From assembly GCF_050571805.1 (NCBI RefSeq), contig NZ_CP192219.1: DNA of 64,000 nt; one strand, written 5' to 3'. Made by a program: the position numbers and the translations under genes. Below the pieces are notes generated by a model. It worked only from the letters and a program-made list of their open reading frames with translations. It was not told the DNA's origin and did no database searches. Of this stretch, positions 59,259 through 64,000 are shown piece by piece. The DNA is from Halodesulfovibrio aestuarii. Its GTDB lineage: Bacteria > Desulfobacterota > Desulfovibrionia > Desulfovibrionales > Desulfovibrionaceae. Numbering within the stretch: the stretch's first letter is position 1; every line of letters begins with the position of its first letter.

Positions 59259-59598
59259 ATTCAGATTTTGACGCAGGTAATATTACTGTTACGTCTTCTT
59301 GTAAAATGAGTGCATCAGCAGCGAATTGTGCTAATTTAGGAATAAAGCTTTGAATGTTCTCTTTTGTGTCGATAATTTGTATAAGAAGAGGAAGGTCTTC
59401 AGAAATACGCAACACACCCATAGAGTGTATTTTTTTGTCTCTGCCATAGCTGTACAAACCTCGGAAAACAGAAACACCTGCAAGGTCTGAATTTTTTGCT
59501 TGTTCTATAATAACTTCGTAAAGACTTTGACCATTGAACTGATCTTTTTCACTAATATAAATACTTAGTCGCTGTGTGGGGCCTTGTAAGTTATGCAT
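59257..59598 (-). CDS. DUF190 family protein
   Basis: A 113-residue PII-like-fold protein of the DUF190 family, commonly next to crcB. It has RLSIYISEKDQFNGQSLYEVI (core RLSIYISEKD, about residues 9-18) and a central AGVSVFRGLYSYG (about 40-52). Its position 9 bases after crcB and the known crcB-DUF190 pairing suggest a role in fluoride resistance or in regulating the channel. The start at 59598 has AGGAGAA upstream. Confidence 0.88.
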   Translation of the reverse strand: MHNLQGPTQRLSIYISEKDQFNGQSLYEVIIEQAKNSDLAGVSVFRGLYSYGRDKKIHSMGVLRISEDLPLLIQIIDTKENIQSFIPKLAQFAADALILQEDVTVILPASKSE

Positions 59599-59607
59599 TG
59601 TATTCTC

Positions 59608-59982
59608 CTACAAAAGTCTACCAAGAGTGAGTCCGAATTTAAGAAGGATAACTCCAGTGATAATTTGTCCCGCAACATTTAAGAGAAAGTACGGCCATTG
59701 TGCAGAGTCTAGCAGGGCTGCTGATTCAAAAATGAATGTTGAGAAGGTAGTAAAGGCACCCATGAAGCCAGTAAGCACTATGACACGAAAGTCTGGAGAA
59801 AGGGAGAGTCTGTCTTGTGCGTATGCCCAGATAAGACCGAACAGGAAGCACCCGAAAATGTTGACTAGATATGTGCCTATAGGGAAGCTAATGTTTATTG
59901 CGCGTTGAAATACCCCTGAAAGTAAATAACGGCTCAAACTGCCCAGCCCGCCGGCACAAAACAGTAGGATGATTTTTGTCAT
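59608..59982 (-). CDS. crcB: Fluoride ion channel FluC (CrcB)
   Basis: A 124-residue dual-topology fluoride exporter with four hydrophobic helices. The family signatures GGLGSLSRYLLS (about residues 11-22), GTYLVNIFGCFLFG (about 36-49) and GFMGAFTTFSTF (about 72-83) are intact. It starts 44 bases from the divergent CYTH gene; no fluoride riboswitch fits in that short gap. The DUF190 gene follows. Confidence 0.93.
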   Translation of the reverse strand: MTKIILLFCAGGLGSLSRYLLSGVFQRAINISFPIGTYLVNIFGCFLFGLIWAYAQDRLSLSPDFRVIVLTGFMGAFTTFSTFIFESAALLDSAQWPYFLLNVAGQIITGVILLKFGLTLGRLL

Positions 59983-60026
59983 GCTGTTTCCTTGGTTATT
60001 ATAACAAAAAATCTGGAAGTTTCTAT

Positions 60027-60626
60027 ATGGCGTTCGAAATTGAACTGAAATTTATACATATTAACCCCTCATTGCTGCGCGAAAAACTATCAGCACTCGG
60101 TGGTTTGTGTAAAGGAAGACATCTGGAGCGCAACGTTGTTTTCGACTTGCCTGAACGGGATATGAAAGAAGCAGGCAAGCTTTTACGCTTACGGACAAAA
60201 CAGTGGAAAGATCGACATGAGACGGTTCTAACATTGAAACTTCCGCCAAAAGGTGACATGCCTGTAGATGTAAAGATATACGATGAGCGTGAAACTAAAG
60301 TTGAGAGCTTTGACGGAACGTATGCTATCCTTGAAGGGCTTGGGTATGATGGAGCCTTTCGGTATGATAAGATGCGTGAAGAATGGGCACTTGATAATGT
60401 TGAGATTTGTCTTGATGAACTTTCATTTGATACGGTTGTTGAGTTGGAAGGCGAGCGGGATGATATTTTTGCGGTAGCGGACAAGCTTTGTCTACCGCGT
60501 GAAAATGCATCTACTGCCACCTATCATGAATTACACAGCTCCTACCGTGAAAGGGAAAATCTTGCTCCGCAGGATAGTTTTTATTTTACCGATGATGAAT
60601 GCCAGAGGTTGCTGGAAAAATTGTAG
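60027..60626 (+). CDS. CYTH-domain (class IV adenylate cyclase-like) protein
   Basis: A 199-residue triphosphate tunnel protein of the CYTH family. The N-terminal EIELKF (ExExK signature, about residues 4-9) and later TLKLPPK, EWALDNVEICLDEL and VELEG strands are present. CYTH proteins hydrolyse inorganic triphosphate or, as CyaB-like, make cAMP; the class cannot be told apart here. The ATG at 60027 has GGAAG upstream; an upstream in-frame ATG in the crcB gap would add 17 unconserved residues. Confidence 0.87.
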   Translation: MAFEIELKFIHINPSLLREKLSALGGLCKGRHLERNVVFDLPERDMKEAGKLLRLRTKQWKDRHETVLTLKLPPKGDMPVDVKIYDERETKVESFDGTYAILEGLGYDGAFRYDKMREEWALDNVEICLDELSFDTVVELEGERDDIFAVADKLCLPRENASTATYHELHSSYRERENLAPQDSFYFTDDECQRLLEKL

Positions 60627-60714
60627 ATACGGCAGCAAAGGAGCGATTAATCCTGTGCGTAGGTTGTCACTACCTTAATCTGGCATTAACAATATTACAT
60701 GTAATGGATTCATT

Positions 60715-61026
60715 ATGGCTGAACATCATAGACCTGACTTTGATTCTGACATTCTGCTTGAAGAAGACCTGAAAGAGCCTCGCAAGTTTCGAGTGCTCAT
60801 GCATAATGATGACTATACCACAATGGATTTTGTCATTTTAATTCTTGTTGAAGTGTTTCGAAAAACTACGCAGCAGGCAACACAGATTATGCTGAGTATT
60901 CATGAAAAAGGTGCCGGAGAATGCGGAGTGTACACCGCAGAAGTTGCAGAAACGAAAATTGCAATAGTCCGTGCCCGCGCAAAAGAAGCTGGCTATCCTC
61001 TCAAATGTTCAATGGAAGAGGTATAA
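60715..61026 (+). CDS. clpS: ClpS adaptor
   Basis: A 103-residue adaptor that delivers N-end-rule substrates to ClpA. It has FRVLMHNDDYTTMDFVI (about residues 24-40, forming the N-degron pocket with the Asn-Asp pair) and the C-terminal strand CGVYTAEVAETK. The start at 60715 lies 90 bases after the CYTH gene. clpA begins one base after its stop. Confidence 0.94.
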   Translation: MAEHHRPDFDSDILLEEDLKEPRKFRVLMHNDDYTTMDFVILILVEVFRKTTQQATQIMLSIHEKGAGECGVYTAEVAETKIAIVRARAKEAGYPLKCSMEEV

Positions 61027-61027
61027 T

Positions 61028-63304
61028 ATGCTGAGTATACATTTAGAACAAGCGATTGCTAACGCTGTTCACGAAGTACAGGAACGAAATCATGAATTTT
61101 TAACCCTTGAGCATCTTCTTTACGGTATCGCTCAGGATGACCAAGGGTACTATATTCTAGAGCAGGCCGGTGCAGATGTGCCGTCTCTGTTAAAACGTGT
61201 AGAGGTATTTTTTGCCTCGCATCTTGAACCGTTACCGGAAGATGTACCTACAGAGATTATCCGGACTATTAGTGTCCAGAGAGTGTTGCAGCGCGCGGCC
61301 ATGCAGATGCAGTCATCCGGTCGTGATGTTGTAGAAATTGGTGATGTGCTCGCAGCTATCTTTGAAGAAGAAGATTCCTATGCCCTTTATTTCCTGCGTC
61401 ATATGGAAGTCACTCGTTTAGATATTCTGGAAGTCGTTTCTCATGAGATGGACGGAAGTGAGTGGGTAATGATGGATGAAGCGGGCATGAACGAATCCCG
61501 TACAGACTCGCTTACCGAATTCTGCGTTAATCTTACCGAGAAAGCTAAGCAAGGTGGAATTGATCCGCTTATTGGCCGGAAGACAGAGCTTGAACGTACT
61601 ATTCAGGTTCTTGCCCGCCGCCGCAAGAACAATCCGTTGTTTGTAGGTGAACCTGGGGTAGGTAAAACTGCGCTTGCTGAAGGGCTTGCTGTCCGTATTG
61701 TTGACGGTAATGTTCCTGAAAGTTTCCATGATGCACATATTTATGCATTGGACATGGGGCTGTTGCTTGCCGGCACTAAGTATCGCGGTGATTTTGAGTC
61801 TCGCCTTAAAGGGGTGATTCAGGATCTTAAAAAGATAGATGGTGCAATTCTCTTTATTGATGAAATCCATACTATTGTAGGCGCGGGTGCGACAACAGGC
61901 GGCTCAATGGATGCTTCCAATATCCTTAAACCTGTTCTTGCCAGTGGTGATATTAAATGTATTGGGTCAACGACCTATGAAGAGTACAAAAACCATTTTG
62001 AAAAAGACCGTGCCTTGTCCCGTCGTTTCCAGAAAATTGATGTTCCGGAACCTACTATTGAAGAGTGCATGTCTATTTTGAAAGGTCTTAAGCCATATTA
62101 TGAAGAGCATCATGGTGTGCGTTATAGCCAGCCTGCAATTAAAGCATCGGTTGAGCTTTCCGCACGGTATATAACTGAGCGTTTTCTTCCTGATAAAGCT
62201 ATTGATGTAATCGATGAAGCCGGTGCAGCATATCGCCTGCATGGTACACACCGTAAGAGTAATACTATTACGGCAAACGATATAGAGCGTGTTGTAGCAA
62301 AGATGGCGCGTATTCCAGAACAGCGCGTCTCTACAGGTGACAAGCAGAAGTTGTCCGGTTTGGTTGATGATTTAAAAGCACAGGTTTATGGGCAGGATAA
62401 GGCTGTTGATATCGTAGGAAAAGCCATTCTACGCAGTCGTGCAGGTTTGGGTAGAGATGATCGCCCCACTGGCTCATTCCTTTTTTATGGTCCTACAGGT
62501 GTGGGTAAAACAGAGCTTGCCCGTCAGCTCGCAACACAGCTTGGTGTGCAGTTCCTTAGATACGACATGAGTGAGTACATGGAGAAGCACGCGGTTTCCC
62601 GTCTTATCGGGGCACCTCCGGGCTATGTTGGTTTTGATCAGGGTGGGCAGCTCACAGATGCTGTTCGTAAACATCCGCACGCTGTAGTTCTGCTTGATGA
62701 AATTGAAAAAGCGCATCCAGATATCTTTAATATTCTTTTGCAGGTTATGGATTATGCGACCTTGACAGATAACTCCGGTCGTAAAGCAGACTTCCGCAAT
62801 ATTATTCTTATCATGACTTCCAACGCCGGTGCCCGTGAAATGGTAGCAAAATCCATTGGGTTTGGCACACAGGGGAAAGTTGATGTGGCGCAGCGCGGCT
62901 TGAAAGCTGTAGAACGTACTTTTAGTCCGGAATTTAGAAACCGCCTTGATGCAATGGTTCCATTCCACGGCCTTGGTGAGTCCATTATGGAACGCATTGT
63001 AGATAAGTTTGTGGCGGAACTGGAAGACATGCTTAAATCTAAGCGGGTGCAGATTGAATTAACAGAGGCAGCGCGGAAACGTCTTGCAGCTAAAGGCTAT
63101 GATGATGCTTTTGGTGCACGACCAATGCGTAGAGTAGTCAGAACAGGGCTTGAAGATGCCATCGCACATGAAGTTCTTTTTGGTGACTTGCAAAAAGGCG
63201 GTATAGCTACTGTTGATGTTAAGGATGTAAAAGCACCACAGGATGCAGAAGATCTTGGCTTGAGTCTGACATTCCTGCCGTTGAGTTCTAAAAAGAAAAA
63301 GTAA
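61028..63304 (+). CDS. clpA: ATP-dependent Clp protease ATP-binding subunit ClpA
   Basis: A 758-residue AAA+ unfoldase that feeds proteins into ClpP. It has an N-terminal double Clp repeat (about residues 1-140), AAA domain 1 with Walker A GEPGVGKT (about 218) and Walker B ILFIDEIHT (about 285), and AAA domain 2 with GPTGVGKTEL (about 500) and VLLDEIEKAHPD (about 565). There is no long middle coiled coil, so ClpA rather than ClpB. ATG at 61028 was chosen because it lies immediately after clpS with GAGG upstream. The ClpP-binding loop should lie near IGFG (about 620). Confidence 0.96.
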   Translation: MLSIHLEQAIANAVHEVQERNHEFLTLEHLLYGIAQDDQGYYILEQAGADVPSLLKRVEVFFASHLEPLPEDVPTEIIRTISVQRVLQRAAMQMQSSGRDVVEIGDVLAAIFEEEDSYALYFLRHMEVTRLDILEVVSHEMDGSEWVMMDEAGMNESRTDSLTEFCVNLTEKAKQGGIDPLIGRKTELERTIQVLARRRKNNPLFVGEPGVGKTALAEGLAVRIVDGNVPESFHDAHIYALDMGLLLAGTKYRGDFESRLKGVIQDLKKIDGAILFIDEIHTIVGAGATTGGSMDASNILKPVLASGDIKCIGSTTYEEYKNHFEKDRALSRRFQKIDVPEPTIEECMSILKGLKPYYEEHHGVRYSQPAIKASVELSARYITERFLPDKAIDVIDEAGAAYRLHGTHRKSNTITANDIERVVAKMARIPEQRVSTGDKQKLSGLVDDLKAQVYGQDKAVDIVGKAILRSRAGLGRDDRPTGSFLFYGPTGVGKTELARQLATQLGVQFLRYDMSEYMEKHAVSRLIGAPPGYVGFDQGGQLTDAVRKHPHAVVLLDEIEKAHPDIFNILLQVMDYATLTDNSGRKADFRNIILIMTSNAGAREMVAKSIGFGTQGKVDVAQRGLKAVERTFSPEFRNRLDAMVPFHGLGESIMERIVDKFVAELEDMLKSKRVQIELTEAARKRLAAKGYDDAFGARPMRRVVRTGLEDAIAHEVLFGDLQKGGIATVDVKDVKAPQDAEDLGLSLTFLPLSSKKKK

Positions 63305-63347
63305 CTGCGGTTGTGTGAGGCTTAGGCAACGTTTTAAAATAGCAATT

Positions 63348-64000
63348 ATGACAGTTTATTTACTTTCAGATGATGATGTCGCCTTCCCCAACCCTGCATT
63401 AGCAGATGGGGAAGGACTTCTTGCCGTTGGCGGTGATTTATGTATGGAGCGTCTTATCAATGGATATGCCAACGGTATTTTTCCTTGGTATGATGATGAC
63501 TCTCCTATCCTTTGGTGGTCTCCGGATCCACGTTTTGTCCTTTATCCTAAAGAATTGCATATTCCACGCAGTTTACGTCGAGTTATAAATTCGCGTAAAT
63601 TTACTATCAAAATTGATACTGCCTTTGAAAAAGTTATTCGGAATTGTGCTACGTCACAGCGCCCTGATGAAGAAGGCACATGGATTGTAGAAGAGATGAT
63701 ACAAGCTTACTGCGAGTTGAACGATGCAGGGTTAGCACACTCTATCGAAACATGGCGTGATGATGAACTTGTAGGTGGACTTTATGGAGTCTCTTTGGGG
63801 AAGGTCTTTTATGGTGAGTCCATGTTTTTCAAGGAGTCAGACGCGTCAAAAGTTGCTCTTGTATGGCTCGCCCGATTGCTTGTTGCGGCGGGGTTTGAGA
63901 TGATAGACTGTCAACAGGTGACAGACAATCTTGAACGTTTTGGTGCAGTCGCTATCTCACGCGAAGAGTTCTTGAAGAAGCTTCATAACGCACTGGAAGC
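63348..64000 (+). CDS. aat: Leucyl/phenylalanyl-tRNA-protein transferase (partial, 3' end off window)
   Basis: Adds Leu or Phe to proteins with N-terminal Lys or Arg, making N-end-rule substrates for ClpS-ClpA. About 217 codons are visible, near the full length. It has FPNPALADGEGLLAVGGDL (core LLAVGGDL), YANGIFPWY (about residues 39-47), WWSPDPR (about 56-62) and FYGESMF...SKVALVWL (about 152-170), all typical. It starts 43 bases after clpA, so clpS-clpA-aat form an N-end-rule unit. The ribosome site is weak. Confidence 0.93.
   Translation, partial: MTVYLLSDDDVAFPNPALADGEGLLAVGGDLCMERLINGYANGIFPWYDDDSPILWWSPDPRFVLYPKELHIPRSLRRVINSRKFTIKIDTAFEKVIRNCATSQRPDEEGTWIVEEMIQAYCELNDAGLAHSIETWRDDELVGGLYGVSLGKVFYGESMFFKESDASKVALVWLARLLVAAGFEMIDCQQVTDNLERFGAVAISREEFLKKLHNALE

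Noticed and set aside
59983..60026. Fluoride riboswitch upstream of crcB
   Set aside because: Only 44 bases separate the divergent genes; the motif does not fit.
1..64000. CRISPR array, insertion sequence, prophage or defence island
   Set aside because: No spaced direct repeats, transposase, integrase or recognised defence gene was found; gene content is housekeeping throughout.

Overview
The window looks like chromosomal core DNA from a moderately AT-rich, marine-type sulfate-reducing bacterium of the Desulfovibrio group; Halodesulfovibrio is my best guess, by inference only. The evidence is a periplasmic [NiFeSe] hydrogenase beside a periplasmic [NiFe] hydrogenase, a small assimilatory-type (P590-like) sulfite reductase, a paaK-type CoA ligase and an otherwise ordinary bacterial housekeeping set. 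I see no insertion sequence, prophage, CRISPR array or rRNA operon.

Layout. 1-4.3 kb (minus strand): ileS, lspA, a small PLDNc_N-like membrane protein and a truncated YbgF/CpoB-like lipoprotein. 4.4-11.7 kb (minus): two hydrogenase blocks, hysB-hysA-hysD ([NiFeSe], with an in-frame UGA read as selenocysteine) and hynB-hynA-protease-hypC ([NiFe]). 11.7-12.5 kb: a gene-poor spacer with a large inverted repeat and a possible small minus-strand transcript. 12.5-21.8 kb: gluQ, a TetR regulator, an acyltransferase, ettA, a BON lipoprotein, rarA, rsmE and gcvT. 21.9-29.2 kb: an unrecognised 577-aa protein, a double-GAF protein coupled to mreB, an inositol-phosphatase family gene, a degenerate Nudix protein overlapping a RimI-like gene, then tpiA-secG-tRNA-Leu.

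29.3-43.8 kb: paaK, rsfS-gpmI-zinc-ribbon protein, an NSS transporter with a 33-aa partner, and a long minus-strand series running hslV-ispE-tRNA-Gln-prs-rplY-pth-carD-rho. 42.3-49.7 kb (minus): rpoH, a TPR lipoprotein, a LolB-like lipoprotein, a small coiled-coil protein, rpiB, cysS and a BepA-like M48 protease. 49.9-64 kb (mostly plus): a cobalamin-dependent methyltransferase without an activation domain, tlpA-like, argA-like, hpt, a zinc-ribbon membrane protein, radA, a CheA-like protein lacking its phosphorylation and kinase motifs, the sulfite reductase, DUF190-crcB (minus), a CYTH protein, and the N-end-rule set clpS-clpA-aat, cut by the window edge.

Functionally, the two hydrogenases would oxidise H2 in the periplasm, each with its own C-terminal endopeptidase and one HypC between them. 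Most other blocks are conserved housekeeping neighbourhoods. The least explained items are the CheA-like pseudokinase, the selenocysteine/SECIS site (missed by a standard ORF call), the short transcript candidate upstream of hysB, and the 577-aa orphan.
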